Positions 35,138 to 44,384 of a DNA stretch of 64,000 nt are shown here, piece by piece. Location of the stretch: assembly GCF_900156125.1 (NCBI RefSeq), contig NZ_FTLX01000003.1:248001-312000 (forward strand), read 5' to 3'. Position numbers and translations under genes: made by a program. The DNA comes from Domibacillus enclensis (GTDB lineage: Bacteria > Bacillota > Bacilli > Bacillales > Domibacillaceae). The notes under the pieces are model-generated. The model was not told the DNA's origin, did no database searches, and was given only the letters and a program-made list of their open reading frames with translations. Within the stretch, counting starts at the first letter, position 1; each line of letters begins with the position of its first letter.

Positions 35138-36139
35138 GTGTCAGGAGAAATATTGTCTCAAAACGAAATAGACGCACTTTTATCCGCTCTGTCAACGGGT
35201 GAAATGAATGCGGAGGAATTAAAAAAAGAAGAAGAAGAAAAAAAGGTCAAGGTGTATGATTTCAAGCGTGCGCTTCGGTTTTCAAAGGATCAAATCCGAA
35301 GCCTGACAAGAATGCACGATAACTTTGCCCGTATATTAACCACTTTTTTCGCTGCACAGCTTCGGACATACGTGCAGCTGGAAGTCGTGTCAGCTGATCA
35401 AATTCCATACGAGGAATTTATTCGTTCTATTCCGAACCGGACGATTTTAAATGTATTTGAAGTGCCGCCGCTTGAAGGGCGGATTTTGATGGAAGTAAAC
35501 CCGAATATCGCCTATGCGATGCTCGACCGGCTGTTGGGCGGACGGGGAGAAAGTGTTAATAAAGTGGAAAATCTGACCGAGATCGAGACGCGCATTATGT
35601 CTAACATGTTTGACCATGCCTTTGAAAATTATCGCGAAGCATGGGAGAATGTAGTAGAAATCGATCCGATTGCAACCGATTTTGAAGTAAATCCGCAATT
35701 TTTGCAAATGGTTTCCCCAAATGAAACCGTTGTTGTTATATCATTAAATACAACCATTGGTGAAACAACCGGCATGATGAACATTTGCATTCCGCATGTG
35801 GTGCTGGAGCCGATCATTCCAAAGCTTTCCGTGCATTACTGGATGCAAAATCCAGATAAAAAAGAACGGAGTCCAGGGGAACTGGAAAATCTAAACAAGC
35901 GGATTAAAAAAGCCTCGCTTCCGGTGATCGCCGAACTTGGACAAACCGTCATTACGATTGAAGACTTTCTCATGATGTCGGAGGGGGATGTCCTAGGGTT
36001 AAACAAGTCTGTTGGTGATTCGTTGACGGTTAAGGTAGGCAATGTGCCGAAATTCACCGCACAGCCGGGACGGGTAAACAAAAAACTGGCCGTGCAAGTA
36101 TTGGATTATGTGAAAGGAGGGGAAGACAATGATGAGTGA
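35138..36139 (+). CDS. fliM: Flagellar motor switch protein FliM
   Basis: 333 residues, GTG start behind ACGGAGGTGAGG. FliM is the C-ring protein that binds phosphorylated CheY through its N-terminal LSQNEIDALLSAL segment (about 5-17). The CheC-like middle domain (about 45-240) and the C-terminal SpoA domain (about 250-330) are present, the latter with the TVKVGNVPKFTAQPG segment. It overlaps fliY by 11 bases. Confidence 0.97.
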   Translation: MSGEILSQNEIDALLSALSTGEMNAEELKKEEEEKKVKVYDFKRALRFSKDQIRSLTRMHDNFARILTTFFAAQLRTYVQLEVVSADQIPYEEFIRSIPNRTILNVFEVPPLEGRILMEVNPNIAYAMLDRLLGGRGESVNKVENLTEIETRIMSNMFDHAFENYREAWENVVEIDPIATDFEVNPQFLQMVSPNETVVVISLNTTIGETTGMMNICIPHVVLEPIIPKLSVHYWMQNPDKKERSPGELENLNKRIKKASLPVIAELGQTVITIEDFLMMSEGDVLGLNKSVGDSLTVKVGNVPKFTAQPGRVNKKLAVQVLDYVKGGEDNDE

Positions 36140-37334
36140 TGATATGTTATCTCAAGAAGAAATTGACGCGTTGCTAAAAGGAACGGGCAATGATGAAGAA
36201 ACGGCTGCCTTTGATAGCGTGGGCAGTGTTGAAGAATACTTGGATGCGTTTGAACAGGATACGCTCGGCGAAATTGGGAATATCTCATTTGGCAGCTCCG
36301 CCACAGCGCTTTCAAGCTTATTAAATCAAAAAGTGGAAATTACCACACCCACTGTAACCGTTGTGGAAAAATCAAAATTAAAGGATGAATTCCCCCATCC
36401 ATATGCCGCGATTGAAGTAGAATACACCGAAGGATTTTCCGGGGCCAACCTGCTGGTCATTCATCAAAACGATGCCGCCATTATTGCGGACTTAATGCTC
36501 GGTGGCAGCGGACTTGATGCCGCTCCTGATCTAGGAGAGCTTCAGCTGAGTGCCGTTCAGGAAGCGATGAACCAAATGATGGGTTCAGCAGCGACATCGA
36601 TGTCAACGATTTTCAATAAAAAGGTGGATATTTCTCCGCCCTCCATCTCTTTGTTAAACCTTCATGAGGGAGAAGGAGAAGAGTCCATCCCTGAACAGGA
36701 ACTCTTAATCAAAATTTCATTCCGATTAACTGTAGGCGACTTAATCGATTCTAACATTATGCAGCTGATCCCGCTTCAATTCGGAAAGCAGCTTGTAGCA
36801 GAATTAATGAATCCCCCACAACCGGAAGAAAAACCGGCTCAGCAGCCGATTCAGCAAGCCCCAGCTCCGCAAATGAGTGAAGGGCAGCATTCCCCGCCTC
36901 AGCCGGCGAATCAACCGCCTGTTCAGCAGCCGGTGTATGCAGAAAGCAGTATGAGCATGCCTGCCCGTCCTACAAGCGATCCAATGCATATTGGTGGACA
37001 CTCGGCTGCACAGGCTAACGTCGAAACGGCGGTTTTCTCTTCTTTTCAATCACCTCAGCTTGGTGAACAGGAAGCGAGAAATTTAAATATGCTTTTTGAT
37101 ATTCCGCTTCAGGTTACCGTTGAACTCGGGCGTACCAATCGGAATGTAAAAGATATACTGGAATTAACAGCAGGATCGATTATTGAACTGGACAAGCTGG
37201 CAGGAGAGCCAGTGGATGTGTTAGTGAACAACCGCCTCGTGGCTAAAGGAGAGGTTGTTGTCATTGAAGAAAACTTCGGTGTCAGGATTACGAATATCGC
37301 GAGTCCGGCTGACCGTTTGAAAAATTTAAATTAA
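36129..37334 (+). CDS. fliY: Flagellar motor switch phosphatase FliY
   Basis: 401 residues (B. subtilis about 378). It fuses a FliM-like N-terminal CheY-binding segment (LSQEEIDALLKG), a CheC-type phosphatase domain with two active-site helices (LGEIGNISFGSSATAL near 48 and VQEAMNQMMGSAATSM near 144), a long Pro/Gln-rich linker (about 225-300) and a C-terminal FliN/SpoA domain. It dephosphorylates CheY-P at the switch and replaces FliN. The linker accounts for the extra length. Confidence 0.95.
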   Translation: MMSDDMLSQEEIDALLKGTGNDEETAAFDSVGSVEEYLDAFEQDTLGEIGNISFGSSATALSSLLNQKVEITTPTVTVVEKSKLKDEFPHPYAAIEVEYTEGFSGANLLVIHQNDAAIIADLMLGGSGLDAAPDLGELQLSAVQEAMNQMMGSAATSMSTIFNKKVDISPPSISLLNLHEGEGEESIPEQELLIKISFRLTVGDLIDSNIMQLIPLQFGKQLVAELMNPPQPEEKPAQQPIQQAPAPQMSEGQHSPPQPANQPPVQQPVYAESSMSMPARPTSDPMHIGGHSAAQANVETAVFSSFQSPQLGEQEARNLNMLFDIPLQVTVELGRTNRNVKDILELTAGSIIELDKLAGEPVDVLVNNRLVAKGEVVVIEENFGVRITNIASPADRLKNLN

Positions 37335-37356
37335 TTATTTTTAGGGGGACAGAATG

Positions 37357-37722
37357 ATGGCAAACAGAATTTTAGTAGTAGACGATGCGGCATTTATGCG
37401 AATGATGATCAAGGATATTTTATCAAAAAATGGATTTGAAGTAGTAGGTGAAGCAGAAAACGGAGCGCAGGCTGTTGAGAAATATGCTGAGCTCAAGCCG
37501 GATTTAGTCACAATGGATATTACAATGCCTGAAAAAGATGGAATCGCCGCATTAAAAGAAATTAAAGCGGCAGATGCAGGTGCTAAAGTCATTATGTGCT
37601 CGGCAATGGGGCAGCAGGCAATGGTCATTGACGCTATTCAAGCGGGCGCCAAAGATTTTATCGTCAAACCATTTCAGGCAGACCGTGTTATTGAAGCCAT
37701 TTCAAAAGTGCTTTCTTCATAA
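37357..37722 (+). CDS. cheY: Chemotaxis response regulator CheY
   Basis: 121 residues from the second of two adjacent ATGs (37354 and 37357); the second puts the phosphorylated aspartate at position 54 as in B. subtilis. A receiver domain with the acidic pair in VVDDAAFM, Asp54 in VTMDITMPEKDG, a Ser in MCSAMGQQ and Lys in FIVKPFQADR. In Bacillus, CheY-P binds FliM and promotes counterclockwise rotation (runs). The site AGGGGGAC precedes it. Confidence 0.97.
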   Translation: MANRILVVDDAAFMRMMIKDILSKNGFEVVGEAENGAQAVEKYAELKPDLVTMDITMPEKDGIAALKEIKAADAGAKVIMCSAMGQQAMVIDAIQAGAKDFIVKPFQADRVIEAISKVLSS

Positions 37723-37736
37723 GGTGTGAACAGCTG

Positions 37737-38411
37737 ATGAAATTCTTGTATACATGCATCCTGTCATTTCTGGTGATGCTGAGTGTGCTATCCGGCAATG
37801 CGACGATTGCCGGAGCAGCCCTTTCACAGAACAGCAGTGTGAGTGATTGTGTTCAACAGCCTGACCTATGCAGTCAGGAGGAAGTGCAGACAGAGAGCGA
37901 GGGTGCAGATTCAGGTTCAGCGGACGAACGAGATTCTGTCGGAATCGGGTTTTTAGATATTGTCCGTATGATCGCAGCGCTTGCTTTTGTAGTGGCGCTT
38001 CTTTATTTTTTACTTCGTTTTGTCAATAAAAAAAGCCGGTCTTTTCAAGACACAAATGTAGTTCGCCATTTGGGAGGCACGGCTCTCGGCGGCAGCCGCT
38101 CGGTGCAAATTGTGAAAGTCGGGGACAGCGTGTTTGTCCTCGGCGTGGGTGAGGACATTTCGTTAATCAAGGAAATTGAAGACCCGGCTGAGCGACAAGC
38201 GCTTCTTTCCCGATATGACGAGCAAGCGGAAGCTTTTTTTCAGCCGGCTGACGTCGTGGGGAAAATAGTCAGCCGCTTTGGCAAAAAAGACGAACCGGCT
38301 GAGCCGGCTGTTTTCAAGCAAGAATTTGAGCGAAAAATAAATGAACTGAAAAAAAGCCGTGAAAAAGCGTTAAAGGATGCCACAGACAGGGAGCGAAATG
38401 AGCATGAATGA
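37737..38411 (+). CDS. fliZ: Flagellar export protein FliZ/FliO
   Basis: 224 residues. A signal peptide (about 1-29, LSFLVMLSVLSGNATIAGAA) is followed by a polar acidic extracytoplasmic part with two Cys (about residues 38 and 46), a transmembrane helix (about 79-102) and a basic, charged cytoplasmic tail. This is the FliO family in Bacillus, where it helps assemble the FliP export-gate complex. It overlaps fliP by 14 bases. Confidence 0.92.
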   Translation: MKFLYTCILSFLVMLSVLSGNATIAGAALSQNSSVSDCVQQPDLCSQEEVQTESEGADSGSADERDSVGIGFLDIVRMIAALAFVVALLYFLLRFVNKKSRSFQDTNVVRHLGGTALGGSRSVQIVKVGDSVFVLGVGEDISLIKEIEDPAERQALLSRYDEQAEAFFQPADVVGKIVSRFGKKDEPAEPAVFKQEFERKINELKKSREKALKDATDRERNEHE

Positions 38412-39069
38412 ATTTATGGAATTTTTCAATTCAAGCGCTCCCGAAAATGTGTCAACCTCGGTGAAACTATTGCTCATGCTGACCGTTCTTTCACTGGCGC
38501 CGAGCATTTTGATTTTGATGACCTGCTTTACGAGGATCATTATTGTGCTTTCGTTTGTCAGAACGGCCCTTGCGACACAGCAAATGCCGCCGACGCAAGT
38601 TTTGCTTGGACTGGCTCTTTTTCTGACCTTTTTCATTATGTCGCCTGTCCTGCAGGAAGTAAACGATGAGGCATTAACGCCGCTTTTTAATGAAGAAATT
38701 AACCTGGAAGAAGCCTATACACTGGCAAGCGGGCCCTTTAAGGATTTTATGAGTGAACATACGCGTCAAAAGGACTTGCAGCTGTTTTTAGATTACACAG
38801 AAGCCGAGCAGCCGGAAAGCATTGAGGACATTCCGTTGACAACGATGGTGCCTGCTTTTGCCTTGAGTGAAATTAAAACCGCCTTTCAAATCGGTTTTAT
38901 GATTTTTATTCCGTTTTTAGTCATTGACATGATTGTCGCAAGCGTCCTTATGTCAATGGGGATGATGATGCTGCCGCCCGTTATGATTTCACTGCCGTTT
39001 AAAATCCTTTTGTTTGTGTTAATCGATGGATGGTATCTGGTTATTGAATCATTGCTTCAAAGCTTTTAG
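38398..39069 (+). CDS. fliP: Flagellar export gate protein FliP
   Basis: 223 residues from the ATG at 38398 behind ACAGGGAGC; an earlier in-frame start at 38377 has no such site. FliP forms the pentameric core of the export gate. The family segment LTCFTRIIIVLSFVRTALAT (with M for L; about 49-68) and four hydrophobic helices are visible, the last with FVLIDGWYLVIESL. In order with fliQ, fliR, flhB and flhA. Confidence 0.96.
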   Translation: MSMNEFMEFFNSSAPENVSTSVKLLLMLTVLSLAPSILILMTCFTRIIIVLSFVRTALATQQMPPTQVLLGLALFLTFFIMSPVLQEVNDEALTPLFNEEINLEEAYTLASGPFKDFMSEHTRQKDLQLFLDYTEAEQPESIEDIPLTTMVPAFALSEIKTAFQIGFMIFIPFLVIDMIVASVLMSMGMMMLPPVMISLPFKILLFVLIDGWYLVIESLLQSF

Positions 39070-39081
39070 GAAGGTGATGGA

Positions 39082-39351
39082 ATGAATACAGAGATGGTCA
39101 TCTCGCTTGCTGAAAAAGGGGTTTATACGACGATTATCGTGTGTGCGCCGCTTTTGCTGCTCGCGCTTGGCATCGGGCTTGCGGTCAGTATTTTTCAAGC
39201 TACGACCCAGATACAGGAGCAAACACTGGCGTTTGTGCCGAAAATCGTGGCTGTGTTAGTCGGGATGATTTTTTTCGGTCCATGGATGCTCGAGCGATTG
39301 ATTTCGTACACACTTGATATTTTCACAAATTTAACGAGATTTGTCGGTTAA
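39082..39351 (+). CDS. fliQ: Flagellar export gate protein FliQ
   Basis: 89 residues with two transmembrane helices (about 17-38 and 54-76) and the conserved SIFQATTQIQEQTLAFVPKI loop (about 37-56). It is part of the FliPQR helical gate. The ATG follows AGGAAGGTGATGG; it ends 6 bp before fliR. Confidence 0.97.
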   Translation: MNTEMVISLAEKGVYTTIIVCAPLLLLALGIGLAVSIFQATTQIQEQTLAFVPKIVAVLVGMIFFGPWMLERLISYTLDIFTNLTRFVG

Positions 39352-39357
39352 AAGAAG

Positions 39358-40134
39358 ATGACGGAGCTTTTTCCCAATCTATCAATCTTTGCACTTATAC
39401 TCGTTCGGGTTTCCGCTTTTTTTGTCACAATGCCGTTTTTCTCCTACCGGACGATTCCAGCACAGCATCGTATTGCTTTTTCTTTTGTTTTGGCCTGGAC
39501 GATGTACTACACAGTGGACGCCGTTCCTTTGGAAATAAACGGAGAATACATTCTTCTTCTCTTGAAAGAAGCGATGACAGGCCTTCTGATCGGACTAGCG
39601 GCGTTTATTGTCCTGTCTGCTGTTCAGATTGCCGGTGGCTTTATCGATTTTCAAATGGGCTTTGCCATCGCAAATGTCATTGATCCGCAAACAGGTGCAC
39701 AAAGTCCGCTGATGGGACAGTATTTATATATGTTTTCGCTGTTAATGCTGCTAGCCTTAAATGGCCACCACTTGATTTTAGATGGCATTTTTTACAGCTA
39801 TGAGCTCATCCCAATTGACCAGCTTTACTTGAATTTCGGCAATGGCGAAGCAGCATATTATATGGCCAGAACATTTACGGCTGTTTTTTTAATCGCTTTT
39901 CAAATGTCGATGCCTGTTGTGGCTGTTCTTTTTTTAACAGATGTAATGCTTGGCATCGTGGCGCGCACCGTGCCGCAGCTGAATATTTTTGTCGTCGGCT
40001 TTCCACTTAAAATCGGTGTCGCGTTTATTGTTGTGTTCATCGTCATTGGTGTCATTTTTACACTGGTAAGAGATTTGTTCGGCATGATGCTCTACACCAT
40101 GCGGGATTTAATGACCATTTTTGGAGGCGGGTAA
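39358..40134 (+). CDS. fliR: Flagellar export gate protein FliR
   Basis: 258 residues, strongly hydrophobic with about six membrane segments. The RTIPAQHRIAFSFVLAW region (about 30-46) and GGFIDFQMGFAIANVIDPQTG (with the DPQ motif, about 97-117) are hallmarks. FliR completes the FliPQR core and contacts FlhB. The start follows TTAAAAGAAG, a weak site, consistent with coupling to fliQ. Confidence 0.96.
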   Translation: MTELFPNLSIFALILVRVSAFFVTMPFFSYRTIPAQHRIAFSFVLAWTMYYTVDAVPLEINGEYILLLLKEAMTGLLIGLAAFIVLSAVQIAGGFIDFQMGFAIANVIDPQTGAQSPLMGQYLYMFSLLMLLALNGHHLILDGIFYSYELIPIDQLYLNFGNGEAAYYMARTFTAVFLIAFQMSMPVVAVLFLTDVMLGIVARTVPQLNIFVVGFPLKIGVAFIVVFIVIGVIFTLVRDLFGMMLYTMRDLMTIFGGG

Positions 40135-40138
40135 CGGC

Positions 40139-41218
40139 ATGCTTCTTCAATTAAACCTGCAATTTTTTGCAGGAGAAAAAACAGAAAAAGCCACACCGAA
40201 AAAAAAGCAGGATTCACGTAAAAAAGGACAGGTAGCCAAAAGCCAGGATTTAAATACAGCAGTCAGCCTGCTCGTTTTGTTTGGGTTTCTGACGTTTTTC
40301 GCTACGTCCATGGGCACCAATATTTTTCATATGTTTCAGCATTCCATTCAATATTATATGCTGATGGACGTAACCGAGGCGAATTTAAAAACCATTGTAT
40401 TTGAAGTGATGGAGCAATGCTTCTACATTCTCGCTCCCTTTATGCTCGCAGCTGTTGCGGCAGGGGTTATTGCCAATTACGCTCAGGTAGGCTGGCTTAT
40501 TACAACAGAGCCGATTACGCCAAAGCTGGAAAAAATCGATCCAATCAAGGGATTTAAGCGGATTTTTTCCATGCGGGCGATTGTCGAGCTGTTGAAATCC
40601 ATTTTGAAAATCGGCTTTGTGGGCACGGCGGCATTTATTGTGCTGTGGCTGAACATCGATGAAGTTTTGAAGATGGCTTTGAAGCCCATTGAAGATACAT
40701 TGCCTCTCGTTGGGACGCTGACGGTGCAGATGGGCCTGGTTGCGGCGGCAGCCCTGCTCGTATTGGGCGTCCTCGATTACTTTTATCAGAAGTTTGATTT
40801 TGAAAAAAGCTTAAGAATGTCCAAGCAGGATATTAAAGATGAGCATAAAAATTCTGAAGGCGACCCGCTGATCAAATCAAGAATTCGCCAGACGCAGCGT
40901 GAAATGGCGATGAGGCGCATGATGCAGGAAGTGCCGAATGCCGATGTCGTTATTACCAACCCAACCCACTATGCGATTGCCTTAAAATATGATGAATCCA
41001 AACGAGATGCCCCGTACGTGGTGGCAAAAGGAACAGATTACATCGCGCAAAAAATAAAGCTTGTCGCAAAGGAACATGACATTATGACAGTGGAAAACCG
41101 TCCACTCGCCAGAGCCCTTCATGATCAAGCGGATATTGGCGACTCGGTTCCGGAAGAGTTTTTCAAAGCGATCGCGGAAATATTGGCGTACGTTTATCGA
41201 ATTAAAAATAAAGTGTAA
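40139..41218 (+). CDS. flhB: Flagellar export switch protein FlhB
   Basis: 359 residues from the ATG at 40139, beginning MLLQLNLQFFAGEKTEKATP. Four membrane helices (about 30-210) are followed by the cytoplasmic domain, with the self-cleavage motif NPTH at about residue 272 (VVITNPTHYAIAL). Cleavage switches export from rod/hook to filament substrates together with FliK. The C terminus matches the small YlqH encoded at 12372. An upstream TTG at 40121 is less likely as it overlaps the ribosome-binding site. Confidence 0.97.
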   Translation: MLLQLNLQFFAGEKTEKATPKKKQDSRKKGQVAKSQDLNTAVSLLVLFGFLTFFATSMGTNIFHMFQHSIQYYMLMDVTEANLKTIVFEVMEQCFYILAPFMLAAVAAGVIANYAQVGWLITTEPITPKLEKIDPIKGFKRIFSMRAIVELLKSILKIGFVGTAAFIVLWLNIDEVLKMALKPIEDTLPLVGTLTVQMGLVAAAALLVLGVLDYFYQKFDFEKSLRMSKQDIKDEHKNSEGDPLIKSRIRQTQREMAMRRMMQEVPNADVVITNPTHYAIALKYDESKRDAPYVVAKGTDYIAQKIKLVAKEHDIMTVENRPLARALHDQADIGDSVPEEFFKAIAEILAYVYRIKNKV

Positions 41219-41241
41219 CAATGTTGTTAGGAGAGAAAAAA

Positions 41242-43278
41242 ATGAAAGCAAGAGACTTAGCTGTTTTACTTAGTGTGATCTTAATTGTCGCCATGCTTAT
41301 TGTACCGCTCCCGACATGGCTGTTAAGTGTGCTTATCATCATGAATATTTCTCTTGCGCTTCTCGTTTTGCTCATCTCTATGAACATGAAGGAAGCATTG
41401 GAGTTTTCTGTTTTTCCATCGCTTCTGCTTCTGTTGACGCTATTTAGGCTCGGCCTGAATGTGTCGACAACGCGGTCCATTTTAAGCAATGGTGAAGCCG
41501 GGGGCGTTGTCGAGACGTTCGGGACATTTGTCGTCGGAGGCAATATTATCGTTGGGATGGTCGTTTTTGTCATCCTCGTCATTATTCAGTTCGTGGTCAT
41601 TACAAAAGGAGCGGAGCGGGTATCAGAAGTCGCCGCCCGATTCACGCTTGATGCGATGCCCGGAAAACAAATGAGTATTGATGCCGATTTAAACGCCGGC
41701 ATGATTTCTGAAGTGCAGGCGCGTGAACGGCGTGAAAAAGTCGGACGAGAAGCTGACTTTTACGGCGCGATGGACGGGGCAACCAAGTTTGTTAAAGGGG
41801 ACGCGATTGCCGGGATCATTATGGTCATCATTAACCTGATTGTTGGAATCGTGATTGGCATGATGCAGCAGGACTTGTCATTTGGAGAGTCGGCTTCCCG
41901 CTTTTCTCTCTTGACAGTTGGAGATGGAATTGTCTCGCAAATTCCAGCGCTTCTCATCACAACGGCAACAGGGATTGTCGTTACCCGGGCAGCATCAAAT
42001 GGAAATTTAGGAGAAGAAATTACCGGTCAGCTGCTCCGGTATCCCTCTATGCTGTACATTGCGGGAGGAACGATCCTTCTTCTCGGTCTTGCGACGCCCA
42101 TTAACGATATTTTGACAATTCCGATTGCAGCGGGACTTGCCATTGGCGGATATATGATTTCACGTACGCCGAAAGAAGACATAGATGAATTAATTCCGTC
42201 AGAAGAAGAGACAGAAACAGAGGAATTAAAAAGCCCTGAATCGGTTGTGAATTTGTTGACGGTGGACCCGATTGAATTTGAATTTGGATACGGGCTCATC
42301 CCGCTTGCTGATACAAATCAAGGCGGGGATTTATTGGACCGAATTGTGATGATTCGCCGGCAGCTGGCACTTGAAATGGGACTGGTTATTCCGGTCGTCC
42401 GTATTCGGGACAATATTCAGCTTCAGCCAAATGAATATCGGATGAAAATTAAAGGAAGCGAAGTGGCAGGCGGTGAGCTGCTTTTGGATCACTACCTGGC
42501 GATGAGCCCTGGAGAAGAAGACGATATGGTCGAGGGCATCGATACGATCGAGCCGTCATTCGGGCTCCCGGCAAAATGGATTACAGAAGAAGCGAAAGAG
42601 CAAGCGGAAATATTCGGCTATACGGTCGTAGACCCACCGAGTGTCGTCTCCACCCATTTAACCGAAACCATTAAAAAGCATGCAAATGAACTGCTCGGCA
42701 GACAGGAAACCCAACAACTGATCGACCATTTAAAAGAGTCATATCCGATTTTAGTAGACGAAGTAACACCAAACCCACTGTCGGTCGGAGAGGTGCAAAA
42801 AGTACTGGCGAAATTGCTGAAGGAAAACCTGTCGATTCGAAACTTGCCAGTCATTTTTGAAACGCTTGCTGATTTTGGGAAAATGACATCCGATACAGAT
42901 TTGCTGACAGAGTACGTCCGTCAGGCACTGGCACGTCAAATTACGATGCAATTCGCGGATGACAGCGGCTCATTAAATGTCATTACGCTTTCTGGCCGAA
43001 TTGAGAAGATCATAGCAGACGGTGTACAACAAACGGAACATGGAAATTATTTGTCCATCGATCCGAATGATTCTCAGCGGATTTTAGAAGCGACTGCACA
43101 GCAGGTCGAGCAGGCTTCGTTTATGCAGCAGTCACCGGTTATTCTTTGTTCACCGGCCATTCGTATGTATGTCAGACAGCTGTTGGAACGCTATTTTCCG
43201 CAAATACCTGTTTTATCTTATAATGAGCTTGAACCAAGTGTTGAAGTACAAAGTACCGGGGTGGTGACCGTCGAATGA
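41242..43278 (+). CDS. flhA: Flagellar export protein FlhA
   Basis: 678 residues from the ATG at 41242 behind TTAGGAGAG (an ATG at 41221 is also in frame but lacks a site). FlhA forms the nonameric export ring. About eight membrane helices lie in residues 1-310, including the FHIPEP-type signature (FPSLLLLLTLFRLGLNVSTT, about 58-77), and the cytosolic domain (about 330-678) binds export chaperones and FliI/FliJ. Its stop overlaps flhF. Confidence 0.97.
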   Translation: MKARDLAVLLSVILIVAMLIVPLPTWLLSVLIIMNISLALLVLLISMNMKEALEFSVFPSLLLLLTLFRLGLNVSTTRSILSNGEAGGVVETFGTFVVGGNIIVGMVVFVILVIIQFVVITKGAERVSEVAARFTLDAMPGKQMSIDADLNAGMISEVQARERREKVGREADFYGAMDGATKFVKGDAIAGIIMVIINLIVGIVIGMMQQDLSFGESASRFSLLTVGDGIVSQIPALLITTATGIVVTRAASNGNLGEEITGQLLRYPSMLYIAGGTILLLGLATPINDILTIPIAAGLAIGGYMISRTPKEDIDELIPSEEETETEELKSPESVVNLLTVDPIEFEFGYGLIPLADTNQGGDLLDRIVMIRRQLALEMGLVIPVVRIRDNIQLQPNEYRMKIKGSEVAGGELLLDHYLAMSPGEEDDMVEGIDTIEPSFGLPAKWITEEAKEQAEIFGYTVVDPPSVVSTHLTETIKKHANELLGRQETQQLIDHLKESYPILVDEVTPNPLSVGEVQKVLAKLLKENLSIRNLPVIFETLADFGKMTSDTDLLTEYVRQALARQITMQFADDSGSLNVITLSGRIEKIIADGVQQTEHGNYLSIDPNDSQRILEATAQQVEQASFMQQSPVILCSPAIRMYVRQLLERYFPQIPVLSYNELEPSVEVQSTGVVTVE

Positions 43279-44384
43279 AAATGAAAAAATACCGGGCAGC
43301 ATCGATGCCGGAAGTGATGAAAAAAGTGCGGGCGGAGCTGGGCGCACAAGCTGTAATCCTGCAATCGAAAACCGTTTATTCCGGCGGCATGCTCGGCTTG
43401 TTTAAAAAAAAGCAAATTGAAGTGGTCGCTGCTGTGGACCCAAACGCTGGCCAGGCAGAGCTGCCAGAACGCGAAACGGTGAGCAGCCGTCAAGCAGCGG
43501 TTACACCCGTCCCGGTTGACTGGAAAGATGACATGACTGAAATGAAAAAAATGATTCAAAAACTGCAGCTCGCAGCGTCGGCTCATCCTGTTTATCCGGA
43601 AGCGATGCAGCCGGTTATGAATCAGTTAAAACGCCAGGGAATCTGCAATGAATTGCTTGACCGGACCGCTGAACACCTGCTTGAGAAATGGAACAGCGAA
43701 AAAGGAGACGTAACGGAACGGAGCATGCGGGAATGGGCACGAGCATTTGTGAAAAGCTGCCTTTCATTTGCTGAAGCACCCCGGCCAGCCGCTTCGCTTT
43801 TTTATTTGCTTGGACCTACAGGGGTTGGCAAAACGACAACACTTGCGAAGCTGGCTTCTAAAGAAGTGTTGGAGAAAAATAAAAAAGTCGCTTTCGTTAC
43901 AACGGATACGTATCGAATTGCGGCCATCGAACAGTTGAAAACATATGCTGGCCTGCTGAACGCGCCGATGAAGGTAGCGTATTCAGAAGCAGACATGCAA
44001 GCAGCTCTGCAGGCATTTCATTCGTATGATGTTGTATATATTGATACAGCAGGCAGAAATTATCGGGATCAACAGTATGTGCAGGATTTAAAGCCATTTT
44101 TACAAGGTCAAAAGGAACAGGCTGTGTACCATCTCGTCCTGAGTGCTGCAGCAAAAGAAGAAGACTTGCATGAAATTGTTGAAAACTTTTCTGGTGTTCC
44201 ATTAAATGGCTTTATCTTCACAAAAATAGATGAAACAAAAACAAAAGGATTACTGATCAATTTGATGTATACTTATAAAATAGGTACATCGTATGTAACG
44301 AATGGACAAAATGTGCCGGATGATCTTATCGAAGCATCTGTCGATCGGCTCGTTGATACCTTGTTTGAGGATGAAGTGAAATGA
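43275..44384 (+). CDS. flhF: Flagellar SRP-like GTPase FlhF
   Basis: 369 residues. FlhF, the third SRP GTPase beside Ffh and FtsY, sets the flagellar number and position. The N-terminal B domain (about 1-95) precedes the NG domain with [17 protein letters not shown] (about 179-195), TTDTYRIAAIEQLKTY and DTAGRN (about 257). The start ATG overlaps the flhA stop by 4 bases. Its partner FlhG follows immediately. Confidence 0.95.
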   Translation: MKMKKYRAASMPEVMKKVRAELGAQAVILQSKTVYSGGMLGLFKKKQIEVVAAVDPNAGQAELPERETVSSRQAAVTPVPVDWKDDMTEMKKMIQKLQLAASAHPVYPEAMQPVMNQLKRQGICNELLDRTAEHLLEKWNSEKGDVTERSMREWARAFVKSCLSFAEAPRPAASLFYLLGPTGVGKTTTLAKLASKEVLEKNKKVAFVTTDTYRIAAIEQLKTYAGLLNAPMKVAYSEADMQAALQAFHSYDVVYIDTAGRNYRDQQYVQDLKPFLQGQKEQAVYHLVLSAAAKEEDLHEIVENFSGVPLNGFIFTKIDETKTKGLLINLMYTYKIGTSYVTNGQNVPDDLIEASVDRLVDTLFEDEVK

